From positions 72,826,342 through 72,890,341 of the forward strand of contig NC_067285.1 in NCBI RefSeq assembly GCF_020740795.1: 64,000 bases of DNA. The letters are read 5' to 3'. The notes below the pieces were generated by a model. The model searched no databases and was not told the DNA's origin. It was given only the letters and a program-made list of their open reading frames with translations. This document shows, piece by piece, positions 1-12,300 of the stretch. Positions within the stretch are counted from its first letter, which is position 1. Each line of letters opens with the position of its first letter. Position numbers and translations under genes: made by a program. This DNA is from Apus apus (lineage: Eukaryota > Chordata > Aves > Apodiformes > Apodidae).

Positions 1-414
1 ATAGTGAAATCCCTCACACGTCTTGGAAACATTCAATATACTTTGACCATTACTGAATCAGTATAGTTACTGCTCTTTTCATTTTGGAAAAAACTTATCT
101 TTTCAGGGAAGGTGTAATACTTGAAGAAAAAAATATTGGAGTAGTGACCTTAAAGCGCTACTCAAGCAAAAGTAAATGCCTTGATCAAATTGACAGTTAA
201 CTCTTAACTGACCCAATGCAGCTGAATGTAAACTCTGTCACTGAAGTTGGTATTCCTTGTCAGTTTGCAGATGCCTTTGGTTTCCTAGTGGACAAAAACA
301 TTCATTGAATCACTTTCTTATTCTCTGCTTCACTGTGAATAAAAGTGGTATGTCAGACTAAGTTGTGGTGGTGTATATGAAAGTGTCACATAATGTACTT
401 TGTGTCTGTTGCAG

Positions 415-615
415 CATCCTGTGCTAGATGAGCCCATAGCAGAAGCTGTCTGCATTATTGCAGACACTGATAAATGGAACGTACAAGTAGCTACAAGCCA
501 GAGAAAGATGATGGACAATATGAAGTTAGGCAAGGATGTTTTGGTTTCAAGTCAAGTGTCCAGTTTATTGCAGTCAATTTTACAGCTTTACAAACTCAAC
601 GTCCCAGCTGACTTT
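415..615 (+). CDS. FNIP2: FNIP2 third-last coding exon
   Basis: A 201-base, phase-0 exon. The acceptor is TGTCTGTTGCAG and the donor is GTAAGTATT. It encodes residues starting HPVLDEP and ending LNVPADF, with the strongly conserved stretch [14 protein letters not shown]. The reading frame stays open about five codons upstream of the acceptor (a chance ATG at 400), but that part is intron. Confidence 0.95.
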
Positions 616-3600
616 GTAAGTATTTGTTTACTGAAGACTGAAGCCAATGAAAATTGCTTAGCTTAGATAGGAGATGCATAGTTTTATACACTGTGTTACT
701 ATATTAATGAACTAATGCCTGAAATAATGCAGAGTTGGTACAACATATTTAAAAGAATGCATGCTACAGTCAAGTAACAGGTACTTTTTAATCTGTATTT
801 TACATCTAGTAGACCAGATTAAAGTTAAGTACTCCAAAATACAAAAGCCAGAACTAAAGTTGCTTAGGCAATTTTATAATTTCCATACTCCTCTACTCTT
901 TAGGTTGTTGAAGTTTCCATCTACCCAAAACTGTTTATAGCATTCAGCCTTCTGTTCTTGGGCTTTCTATGCAACCCCAAGCAGTAGATGCCTCTTCTTT
1001 CTCCTCCCCAGATAATTTTGCCTGTGTTTACTTGACCCTTCTGTTTTAGGCATATTTTAGCCAACCCTATCAGCAAGTACTGTCTCAGATACCCTTGCTA
1101 TTGGATAGGATTGCTGGGAGGAGACTGAAATCTCCTGTGTGTTGCAGCAGGGAGTGTTACTTTGTCAGACTGCATATTCCCTATCCCACAGCATCCTTTC
1201 CTGTCCTCATTAGCAGTGGAGTTCATCAGAGCAAATCACTAATGCTGGTTTTGCTGATTACAGCAAAATTACCCACAAGTCTGACTGTGGTAGTTATAAT
1301 ACAGTTTTCAATCTGCAGTTGTAAGTGAGAGGAGATAGGCTGTTTTTTTTCAGTAGTCACCCCTTTTTCAATTAACAGAATGTGTTCTTTAGCAAATAGT
1401 CTTGGGAAATGTGCAATTATTGTGCTAGCAGATGGAAGAGGAAGATTGAGCTAAACACTAACATCTGTAAATAATGTTAGTCTGCACTGTTTTGGATAAA
1501 AGCAGTGGAATTGATTATGTTGAAGTACTTGAAGTCAAGTGCTAGGCAAAATATGTGGGTACATTGTCCTTATTGTCTCTGAATTCTTCCAGATATGAAA
1601 AATATACAACTTCAGTTAAAATTTAATCCTAACACTTGCACAGTAACACCTTAAATTCTGGCATTTTTAAATGGAATAGTTGATTCTGCAACTGAAGTGT
1701 CCTTTCCAGTGTTGCACTGGGGCTTGTGCGTGGCATTTCTGTATGCTTTGTGTGCTACTGGAGGGGTTTGGAGATGGAAGGTTTTTCAGGGTTTATTTAC
1801 TTTTTTTGTGTGTGTGTAAAATGGAACAGTGAAATGACAGTGTTAGTAGCTTGTACATTTTCTACAATTCAAGTTAGAGACACTTGGATCCTTCTGTTGG
1901 TGCATCACTTACTTAAAACAGAACCATTGGTGCATGGAAGTTAAGCATTTCACCAAAATTGGGGAAGAAGTGTAACTTTTTTATTGTAGTGATTTTATGT
2001 ATTTAGATTTTAATAAATACATATGTAGCAATATTGATCAGATGCACATAATGCAGTATGTTTTAAGTTTACTTCAGGAGTTTGTTTCTTTGCATGCATT
2101 TACTGTTCAGATTCATAAGTTTTTGGGGGTTTTGTGGTACAACATAAAACAAAGCCCAGCTTGAGACCAGATTAAAGGCAAGTGGTGGTAACTTTGTTAT
2201 GGCGCTTCAGACTGGTAACCGTGCTGCAGAGAGCTTTGCAGTATGCCTGGGTGAGAGGGAAGTGATGATTGCAGCTGCTATACGTCAGCAATATGTCAAA
2301 AGTTTTACCTGCACCTTTAAACTAATTTTAAGCTACTTTTCTATTTTTAGAAGTGACTTGACTCTTTTTTTTCCATTTAGTCAATGAGAAAAGCTGCAGA
2401 GGAAGCTAACATTAAAAAAGGACTTCTGTACCTTGCTTAATGTGTACATTTCAAACAAAATGGATTCATATACTGAGCTTACAATGAAAAGTGTCTTGAT
2501 TCTTCACTGGCATTCAGAAGGAGCAAATAATCTTATGTAAAGAATCTCTCTATTAGAATAATGTGGGATTGCTCCTTCACAACTTAAAAAAAAAAAAAAA
2601 GAGTCCACAATCCTTTAGCACTAGTACTGGAATTGCAATATATTGAACTACTTTGTGAATCAGCTGCATGCTCCCTTGCACCACTGAGGAAATGCTCATA
2701 TGCTTATTTCATTAGAGTTACTTGTAATGGAATAGATTGAGAATATTTCCCATTCGACTAGAATCAGAAATCTTATGATGATAATGACTTGAGTGAAAAA
2801 TTACCTGAAACAAATAGATCAAACTAGTCTCAAAATGCTTTTGCCTTTCTTCCACTGATCTCAGTGATCTTATTCTACTAGTATGTAGCATATTTTAAAA
2901 AAGACTTCTATCTTCCCTGGTTAAGACCTGATAAAAGCTCAGAGAATCATTAAAAATCTTCATCTTGCTCAAGACCATCAGAAAAATTAATGGTATTCTA
3001 CCTACTAGCATGAGTCACTTTTTTCATAATTATTTTTCAATTTAAAAAAAAACCTGTTTCACATTATCTCATTTCTAATATTTATGGTTTTCATTCAAGT
3101 TGAAAAGTACATTGGATGATGGCCTGAAGCTATTCACTGCTACTGTTTCTAATTGCTGTCTACCCTGCTGGATGATTATACATTTCGTAATGTGAGGTTC
3201 TGCATGTGCTTCCTGCTTTCATCTCCTGGAGTTTGGGGATCTGAACTAATCTAATTTTTTTGAAGCGGTCGTCCCAGTGCAGAGAAGGAATATATCGAAT
3301 TCAATGTACTTTTTATCCTAGAACAAAGTACCTGATAAGACATCCTATCTACTCACCTTGTGAAGACATCCTACCTACTGACCTTGTCTTGCCAAAAAAA
3401 CCTGCTGTCTCTATTTGAAGCTAAGGTTCATTTGCTCTCCTGCAGTTGTATGAAAAATTACCATGCATCACATTACTTTATTTTAAAATAATATGCATTT
3501 CTAGCATGCTACTGCTGAAGAAAAGGGGAGTGATTAAATTAGTATTTTGTCTTGAACTCTTGCCTTTTGGCAAAGAGCAGCAAATATTTAAGCCATTTTG

Positions 3601-5612
3601 TACTAGACATACCTAGGGCTAATAAAAACAAATGCCTAAAAAAGATTTGTAATCTAGCTTCTCCAGTAAAGTAGTGAGCGAAAGAGCTGTAATTTTATAA
3701 CAAATAAGATAATGGTGTCTTCTACTTCTGAAGTCTTAGTTTCTTGAATGGCAGATCTCCAGGGCTAAAGAGTGCTCATTTTAGGAACTGTTGTCTAAAC
3801 TGATTTTTTCAGAACAAATTGTTACAGACTTGTAACAAAGACAACTTGATCCAAGTATTCTGTTTTGATTCTTATTGAGATGTCTTGAGTGTCTTTGGAC
3901 CTGGTTAAAACTTAAACGTCAGCAGAAACACTGGCTGACTTGAGTGGGATGTGCAGTTTGTACAATAAACTTGCTGCCCAAATAAGCTGGAACGCCCCAG
4001 TTGTATGAGTTGGTTCCTCTTCGAAGGGTAGTGTAACTTTTTAACGTTTCTAGCACAGCTGTAACAAGATCAGTTGCCTCTTCTGGTTCTGGAGTGGAGA
4101 TTTAGTTTGAAAGATCTCAGTTTCCTAGCTCAGGTAGAAGCTGAAATTATATTCTTACATTTCTGTAAAATCTGTATGTGATTGCTAAAGCCCTTCTGAG
4201 CTTTTTGGTCTCTTTACAGTGCATAATGCATCTTGAGGATAGACTACAGGAGATGTATCTCAAAAGCAAAATGCTTTCAGAGTATCTGCGAGGACACACA
4301 AGAGTGCATGTAAAAGAACTAGGAATTGTATTGGGGTGAGTATTGCAGATATCTCTTAACCAATGGCAAAACTTGGGGCAGTTATTTTCCTTTTCAGTTT
4401 CTGAATCCTCATGTCTTATTCCTACGAGGACTTGCTTCTTCATATTTAGCACTCTCCTCTTTCATGTGCCTAATAAAGTGTAAAAGTGGGTTCTATTGAG
4501 CCATCTGGAAATCAGGAGGAGACACAGTTCAACAGCAAGAGCAAATCGCTTGTCATTCTTAAACCTTCAGAATGAAGAAAGTTTGGAGGTTATCCCCACA
4601 TTCATATGTATGCTTTCTGTCTCATCAATCCCAACAAATACTTGAAAATTTGCAAAGTTAGGTAGTGCAGTTGAATCTTGAGGGAAGAGGGGTTCTCAAA
4701 AAACAGGTGTAGGAAAATAGACAGGTGTCCTGTTTGCAGCTGTCGTTTTATAATAGCACTTGATTGGCATACAAGCTTCATGGATGTACCAGCTGACAGC
4801 AAAACAGGGGGGAAGGGGGAAGAAGTGAATACACATTCTCAGTAAGATTGTTTTTAGCACTGTGGGTAAAAATTTATCCGGACTGTTGAAGATTTCATAC
4901 TGAGAAATGTAGCTGTGAATAGGAAACCCCTGACATAAGCACTTTTCTTGGTGTATGTATGTAAATACATACATACATCCTGGTCTCTGAGCAGCTTTAC
5001 ATTGGAAATGGTTGGAAACTGCTGCATTTGAGAGATATTCCTGGTAGTGTTATTGCATAATAATTCATAATTACAGCTTTTGGTTATTTTTTATAAGAAA
5101 GTCCTACTGTGTGGTGAACTGAGTTATATTTAAAAAATGAAATGCACAGTTCTCAGTAAGTGGATGTTTAGTACTTTCTTAAACTGGGCTTATTGGTTGG
5201 TGCCTTCTGACTGGCAAGACTACAAGCTAAGGCTTATGGCTTAGCAGATAAGTAGAAGTTTTTATTTAAACAAAAAAAAATTATATACCACCAAATGTGA
5301 TGCTTCTGTCTTTTGACTTAAATGGTAGCATACTTCTTGGTTTTAAGCATGATTACCTACCTTTACTGGTATGCTATGAGTAATGGCAATAAATCATTGA
5401 ATAATGAACTCAGACATAGCAAGACACTTTCCAGTTTCTTTAAAGTGGATGGAAAATATCCTCTTGTGTTTCTCTTCTTTTGTGAAGGTGACGGTATATT
5501 TAAAAATCTGTCTCTTTGTTTTTTAATTTCTAGGATTGAATCCAATGATTTGCCTTTGTTGGCTGCTATAGCAAGTACTCATTCCCCATATGTTGCTCAA
5601 ATACTCTTATAA
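415..5612 (+). CDS. FNIP2: FNIP2, last three coding exons (folliculin-interacting protein 2, C-terminal 131 residues)
   Basis: Seen: three exons join in frame. Exon 415-615 (67 codons, phase 0) lies between TTGCAG and GTAAGT. Exon 4220-4335 (38 codons plus 2 bases) lies between TTTACAG and GTGAGT. The last coding exon, 5534-5612, follows TTTCTAG and ends in TAA. The joined 131-residue peptide includes [36 protein letters not shown] and the terminus [12 protein letters not shown], the conserved end of FNIP proteins, which lies in their C-terminal DENN-type region. Known: FNIP1/2 bind folliculin, AMPK and HSP90, and the FLCN-FNIP complex is a GAP for RagC/D at the lysosome. FNIP1 ends almost identically, so FNIP2 is chosen mainly because RAPGEF2, not RAPGEF6, lies downstream. 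Earlier exons lie off the left edge. Confidence 0.95.
616..4219 (+). other. FNIP2: FNIP2 intron between the third-last and second-last coding exons
   Basis: AT-rich intronic sequence of 3.6 kb with GT-AG borders. I see no further exon. The only structured element noticed is an imperfect 26-base tandem duplication at 3338-3389. A short poly(A) run lies near 2587-2600. Confidence 0.85.
4220..4335 (+). CDS. FNIP2: FNIP2 second-last coding exon
   Basis: A 116-base exon with acceptor TCTTTACAG and donor GTGAGTATT, encoding [20 protein letters not shown] and then [17 protein letters not shown]. It ends two bases into a glycine codon, completed by the first base of the next exon at 5534. The run GGGG at the donor allows a one-base ambiguity. 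Only a junction with GT at 4336-4337 keeps the frame. Confidence 0.95.
4336..5533 (+). other. FNIP2: Last FNIP2 intron
   Basis: Intron of 1.2 kb with GTGAGT at the left and a pyrimidine-rich TTTTAATTTCTAG at the right. Nothing else is recognised in it. Confidence 0.85.
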
Positions 5613-8600
5613 ATTAAAATCTCAGGATAGTCATTCCTTTAAAGTGAAATAAAGAAAATGGGAATATTGAATGAAGAACAGAGGTGCCAAACACTGGTAA
5701 AGGGGAACACTGGGGAAAGCAGGTGATGACTCTACATTCTACCACCTTCTGATTCTGATTTCAACCGGAGGACTTCAGTTTACATAACATAAAAGGCATT
5801 CAGGTTTTTCTTACAATCTCACTTCTGACTTAAATCAAGAAAGTGACTGCATACTTGCATTTTATTTTTATTCAAAGTTAACACTATGTGGCAGACCAGG
5901 AGCTGCCCTCCAAAACGCTGCTCAAAACCATGAAGTAACAGTTAAAAGAACAAGTGGGTTAGAACAGATTTCATAATACTACTCTTGAGTGTGGTGTGCT
6001 GTATGATTCTTTGCTGGGGAGGAGGAGGAGCTCTAAGCTACATATATACCATTCCTATACACAAGTGTATTAGATGGGACATGATTCTCTTGCAGAGCAT
6101 GGTTTTATATAGTAGAAGTGATGGGCTCGGAGGAAGAAGCCTGGATTCAGCAGCCAAATGTTATATGGGAATGGAGGTGTTAATGAGGTGATGCAACTTT
6201 TCCCTGAAAGGATAAGCAGTTAAACCTGTGGCTGCTTCTGTTTCATTGAAGAGGCATTCAAATGACCCCATGGCTGTAAGTGAAATGGACTTCTGAGATA
6301 AGGATTTTGTGGGAAAGCCTTATGGAATTTCTGCTACAAGTTTACATTTGTTGCTGATGCAACTTAAATAACTCTTGGGTTTCCGTATGACTGTAGTCCT
6401 GGGAACTAAACCTGTGTCTTGGTGTCATCAAGTATTGCTGTCTCCAAGGAGGATGAATTTGACAAACTTTGTACGACACCAGTGCTGTCAGTGCATGTCT
6501 GTGCGCACACACCGAGCGATTGGCACAAACTGAAGACAGCTCTACTGAGGAAATGAAAGACAACAACCAACCCCTCACCAAACCTTTAGTCAAAAGTATT
6601 ACTTTTTTTTCAGGTATGAGTTGTCATTCTAAGTAGGAATAAAAGAGGAGCGTTGTTTGAAGTAAAATGAAATTTAGGGGGCAAACCCCAGTATTTGATA
6701 TTACTATGAATGTTTGCAATTACCCTTTTTGATGTTACAGAAATCTTGAACTATCATCCGGGTGCCTTTCTTTAATAGGTTAACTACTCTGAGACCAGAA
6801 ACGACTTCTTTGCTAGGTGATACTGGCCTTCTGTGTTTCTAGACAGCAAAATAAAGTTTTGTATTTTACTGTTCTCATGTGGTTGATAACATGAATGTAA
6901 AAAAATATTTTGTGCATCAAGCACTCTAAGCTGGATATGAAGCTGTGGACCAGACCGAGGAAAGAACAAAGGATCAAAACATTCTTAAAGTAACGGAAAA
7001 CTCAATGTTGGACCATCCTATTGTGAGCCAGCATGAATAAGCTGTCTGAAATTGTCATCTTGCAAGCAAATTGCTAGCAGCACAATTGCCTGGGAATAGT
7101 GAATTCTCATAATAAACTCCTGATCACCAGTTATGAGTTTTCCTCTTCGGTGATTACAGATTTTTAACACTGAAGGGACACACTTTTATGAAAAGTGTTT
7201 TTATTTCCTACTACCTTGATGTTTGGACTTTTCTACAGTAAACTTTCAATTATTTGAAACAATGAAATATGTGTATTATGAGTTGTTTAAATGTGATGGG
7301 GGGTGGGGTCTTAATTAACCTTGTGTTGTTTTTTGAGGGAAATAGGTAGACTGACCTACTGTGAAAAGGGGTTGTTTCCAAGTGGGGGAATACTTAGTAT
7401 TCTGATACAACACTTCTAAAGCTGTTCTGACCTAAAATTCCAGATGTTTCTTTTATTTCATTTTCATACTTTTCCTAATATTCTGCCTAGAAAGGCTAAA
7501 ATCTTTTTATAGTTCAGGTTTTCTCCTACTGCTTATACTTAAGCAAAATTTAGTATCTTTGGTCTGTGAATCCTTCTATCTGCTGTAAAGTAAACTTACT
7601 TTAGATACTCTATTCCACAAGGTTAAGACAAAAGAACTACAAAACAAGTCACATATTCCTAAACTACCCCTATGATGGAGAATGTGTGCATGCACATGTG
7701 TAGGACTATGAAACTACTTCGCTGAGTGTATATAGAAATCCTCGTGTACTTTATTTCGTATCACTCTTAAATAGTATCTGAGTTCATTAAAAGTCAAATT
7801 CAGTTATCTTAAAGTATTAGTTGGTTTTTATCTGAACAGACTGACAATTCTTCAAAGAAATATGTGCTAACATGGAAATCTGAGCTTTTGTTATCATAGA
7901 GTTTACTAAGGAGGTAATAGGTCAGCCAACATGCAATGATTGCAAGACTTAATATGTTGATTAGTAACATCCGATTTCACTGCAGATATTTTTTTTTTAA
8001 GATAAAAAAATTAAAAACCTGCCTTCTGGCAAAACATCAAATTAACCTTGGGGTGGCAGGTGAGCTGATGGTGAAAAGCACTTGGATTTTCTTCATCCCA
8101 GGCTAAAACTTTATTGTTCTTGCTGCTTTCTCTAACACTTTGCTGCTCTTCAGAATTATGTGATGAACTATCTTGTTCTCACTGGTTTAGTTCTGGAGGA
8201 AAGAAAATTTGAACTGAAAGCTGTTTATTACCTTTAAAAGGCTTTAAACTAAAGAAAGTTAAATACATGTTTTCCCTTCCACCAAATGTACTACCTCAGT
8301 TGTCAGGATTCCACCTTCTAGGGCTTTTTTTGACTCGGTAAGTCTTTAACTTGTTTTTGTTAGCATCTTGCTGTATATGTAAATTAGTGTGGCATGACAG
8401 GGCAGTAAGTATTTACAGATGTGTTGTAAGACATCTTTAGGGCATGTTTCTGTTTTTATTTTAATAGGATGAAAAGTGATATGAATGTACAGCTGTGTTT
8501 AGAACTGATAATGTAGCTTAATTTTCAAATATTCCAAAGTTGGTTTTATCAGTATTATGTAGGTTTTTTGTAAACTTAAATACATACTTTCTTGGTTAAG

Positions 8601-9325
8601 TGGGAGTGCACAGTATTTCCAAGATCCCACATAAATGCAGTTTACACAGTGTGATTTAAAGAATGTATGCTTTTTTTTTTTGGGCAAGACTAAACCTTCA
8701 TACACAGAAAGGAGAAATTAACTGCTAAATTGTGGTATTTAATCTAAATTACTTCTTTAACTCAAAACAATACCAACATTTTAATAAAGCAGGTACTCTC
8801 TGAACTAATGTATACAACTTTATTCTGCCCAAAATAAATGAATGGGCACTAATTCTGTAATTTTGTCAGTCACATTTTTATTGACAGCTTCCAGAGTTGT
8901 AGATTGATCTTCCTTATTCCCTTCTATGTGCATCTTTAGTCTTGAAGTAAAAAACCCTTTTCAGACATACCAAATTCTTGTATATAAAGTTTACACAAAA
9001 GTATTGTTTATCCCTCAACTATAATTTCAATTAAAAGGATCCAACTCAAAATTGAGTCTGAACTGCTGAATATACTCTAGACACTTTTTCTGGGTTTTTT
9101 TTTAGCTCAAGTGGGCTAATTTGACATACGTAGCAGGCTTTCCATAGTAGAAAAAGTTGTGTGTTGCTATTGCATGTTTGGAGAACATAGGCTTTAATAA
9201 GGAATGACTGAGTTCTGATGTCAAAATACATGTGGGGTTTTTTTCTTATAGCTGTTTATGTATGCTATCATTTTGGTTTATTTCTTTGCGGCATTTGGTG
9301 CAATAAAGTTTCTGAAATGAACATA
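5534..9325 (+). other. FNIP2: FNIP2 terminal exon: last 25 codons, stop, and probable 3' UTR
   Basis: Coding runs from 5534 to the TAA at 5610-5612. The sequence that follows is AT-rich, has no long reading frame and contains several AATAAA hexamers (about 5648, 6850, 7110, 8780, 8832 and 9302). The hexamer at 9302-9307 is followed within 40-60 bases by T-rich and GT-containing sequence, a good poly(A) context, so the longest transcript probably ends near 9325. Earlier hexamers could give shorter forms. The UTR end is inferred from signals only; RNA evidence was not available. Confidence 0.5.
9302..9307 (+). terminator. FNIP2: Putative distal poly(A) signal of FNIP2
   Basis: AATAAA followed after 14-20 bases by CA-type cleavage candidates and then a T-rich downstream stretch near 9340-9352. 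It is chosen as the distal site because it is the last good hexamer before the intergenic sequence. Confidence 0.45.
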
Positions 9326-12300
9326 AATGGCATTTGGTATCTTTCTTTTTAAAACTTCCTTCTGAAATAGTTGCTGTTGTAGCTGAGATCTAACAGTGCT
9401 TAGGCATCTGACCCATTAGTGGAGTTAAGTAAATATTTCAAGAAATGTCTAACTTGAAGGCTTTTTGGAACCTGGTTGAGACAATTAGCATCTTTGGAAG
9501 CTTTACCCCACTTATACATGTAAACAAGAGCTCTTGTAATGTAAAAATTAACGGCAAAAAATTATGGAAATTGAAGACAGACTGTCTTCTACAGACATTG
9601 TGTCTTTGTGTCTGTCACTTTGCTCAAATGCCTATGAAATTAGTTATCTGAAAAATGTGTCACTATTACGTAATATATCCAATTGTAAAAATTATGCATC
9701 CTAGCAGGAACGAGTGACACCTTGTGTCTACTAGACTGAATTCATTGATGGGCTTGACATGAATTAGTTTAGAATAAAAAGGTCTTCAATTTGTCAAACT
9801 CTCAATTACCTGTATTTCTGATGAGTTTTCTAGACCTTACTGGGGAAAGTCGTTATTTACACAGTGAAAGTTGAAAAGTGACAACTGTAATTATGCTGAG
9901 CATCTTTGAACAGGTCTAATTTATAGGGTGTAAGCATTTCTTATCTGTTGACTAAAGTTTTTGAGGTTTGCTTGTTGGTCAGGCCAGACAGGGTGGGAAA
10001 TAAAAGCCCAGGAGCTTGGGTGTCAAGGACTTTTCACAGTGCTCTGAATGCAGCTCCTAGCTTTCTGATCTGTCTGTGGTAATTATCAACTCTGGAGCAT
10101 TTGGAAATAAATCTGTTTGTTTTATCATGCTCAAAGGTGCTAAATGCTTGGGTCTACACACTTGAAAGGAGGAGAAACGTCTGCTAGCATTGTCTACTGC
10201 AACTCCTGTTTAATTCGTGGTCCTATTAGTGCTCCTGTACTAATGGTGACCTGTCATGGAGATGAACTAAATTTGGTGTTTATGATACTGAAAGTTTTTT
10301 GATGAGAAAGGTACATTGAAGTGAGGGTGTTGTGGTTAGCTGCCTCCTTCTTTTAAAGGCTGTGCTGTCTTGAGAAAGCTTGAAACAATTTAGCAGCTAA
10401 CTGCTATAACAAGGGGAAGACCCCATTACCTTGTTGGGTTTTTCCACCTGTCGTACTTGTTGCATCTCAAAGTTGTTTATGCTGTGTCTTGGTATGTTGT
10501 TCATTTAATCACTTATATCCAGGTGCAGTATGTTTGGAAAAAAAAAAAAAGCTGCTGATAGTTGTTGTCTGGGTTAACAAGTTGAATTTGGCTCCAATAA
10601 GTGTGAGTGTAAAGGCATTGGAAGAGATGGGACCCTTCAGCTAAGGGCAGGGGAGAAAAGCAGTGAGACTGCTCCAGCGTCTGATGTCTTTGATACTTGT
10701 GGGCCATTGGACTGGCTCAGCAGTTTGTGTGGGGCAGCAACCTGGGCTTCTACCCAGGCTTTGTAAGACTCTGTGAAGCTCCTCTGCTGTGGTTTTGCTA
10801 CTGTTGAAAGATTGTAGATAAGCTGTTGGTCATATCAACTAGTTTAACTTTTCCCTAATGGATTCTTAGCAAATTTCTTTGAGAATTTATATGATTGGGA
10901 CTGTGGCAGGTTAGAAAGAGGCAGCTGCGTAGGCTGGTGCACCAGTATAAAATGGCCAAGCACTGGGAAAAGGGTGGAGACCTGTAGTAATAAATAGTTA
11001 TATGGTATGGCTAAGAGGACTGCCAAGGAGCATTTAGAACTGACAGCTGCAAAAGAGAATTAACACCCACATTTGAAAAACTATTGAACTCTGCAGTCAA
11101 ATTCTGTGACTAGTTCCAAAGATATGCTTTAGAATAATATAAATATTAATGGTGAACAAATTATTTAACCCTCTTTTTTCTTAAATAGCACAGAGAATCA
11201 CACAACTGATGAAGAGAGATTCTCATGTAACAGGTAGTTCAAGGCATAAGTAAACATGAACAGTATCACAAAGTAACCAAGTCTTGTGCCAAAATTCTGC
11301 CAGTAATTTTCCTTTCTTTTCTCTCTAAATCAAAAAGTCTTATAAGATAGCAGAGGTTTTTAGTACCTGTACAGTTGAAGAGGACGTGATTGTGAAAATA
11401 AGAAACAGGCTTTTGGACATGAAGGACATAGAGCTGAGTGACAAACCATGAGACTGTGACCTATTGGGCTTCTGATCCCACATAAAATTAGCTTAAGTGG
11501 CCACATGCTAGTAATCCACATGCTGGAAAATTACTCTTGCAATAGTTGCAGTCAGTTGTCTTTGTCTGGCACAATCCCAAAGCTAAAACAGTTTAAGCAG
11601 TACAAGTAGAGTAGCATCTTGTCTCAAAATCCTAAAGGTCAACACAAGGCCAAAAGGCTTAGGAGTGACTGTCAAGCACTTAAAAATAAATATAATCTCA
11701 TAAACTGGATTTCTTCCACTCAGAGCTACAAGAGAGCTTCCACTGTGATCTGGCAAAATGGTGATTGAGAGAGAGCAGACTGCACTGGGGAAGGACTTTC
11801 CCACCAAGGAAAAGCTCCTGCTCCTACGGGAAGAGAAATGTATGCGGATGTGGAAATGCGAAGTGATACTTAGGTCTGCCTGAGATCTTCCCAGGTAGTG
11901 GTTGTGCTGTGTCTGGTAAGAGTGCTGTGGGGTCAAGGGCTGGGATATTTGGCTCACAAAAATGCTTTCCCTTCCTTTCCAACCCTGTATATAACAAAAT
12001 TGTTTCAAATAGGTCACTAACTTTACCATTTTCGCTTTTTTTACCACCTCACATTTTTCCCTAGGCAAAACTAGCCTGAAGAATTTTATCCTCCTTTCTG
12101 CTCATTACAGTCATATAAATGTTTTCATTTTTCATTTTCTATAGTACTGTACCACTTTTTTTTTTTTTTCTTTTTAAGATCTGCACGGACCCTGTTAGCC
12201 TAAAATTGTTCACTTTAGCTTTGAAAAAATCACTGGTTTTGAACTGAGCTGTTTTCATTGAACTATTTGTGATTTCCCAGAATGTGCAACTTTTTGACCT

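Noticed and set aside
4147..4452. 101-codon minus-strand frame
   Set aside because: It is antisense to the FNIP2 exon at 4220-4335, whose + strand coding is certain.
415..5612. Identity as FNIP1 instead of FNIP2
   Set aside because: The C-termini are nearly alike, but the downstream gene starts with the RAPGEF2-specific N-terminus. FNIP1 neighbours RAPGEF6.
11583..12068. 161-codon minus-strand frame
   Set aside because: No family resemblance and no credible donor or acceptor pattern; length is compatible with chance.
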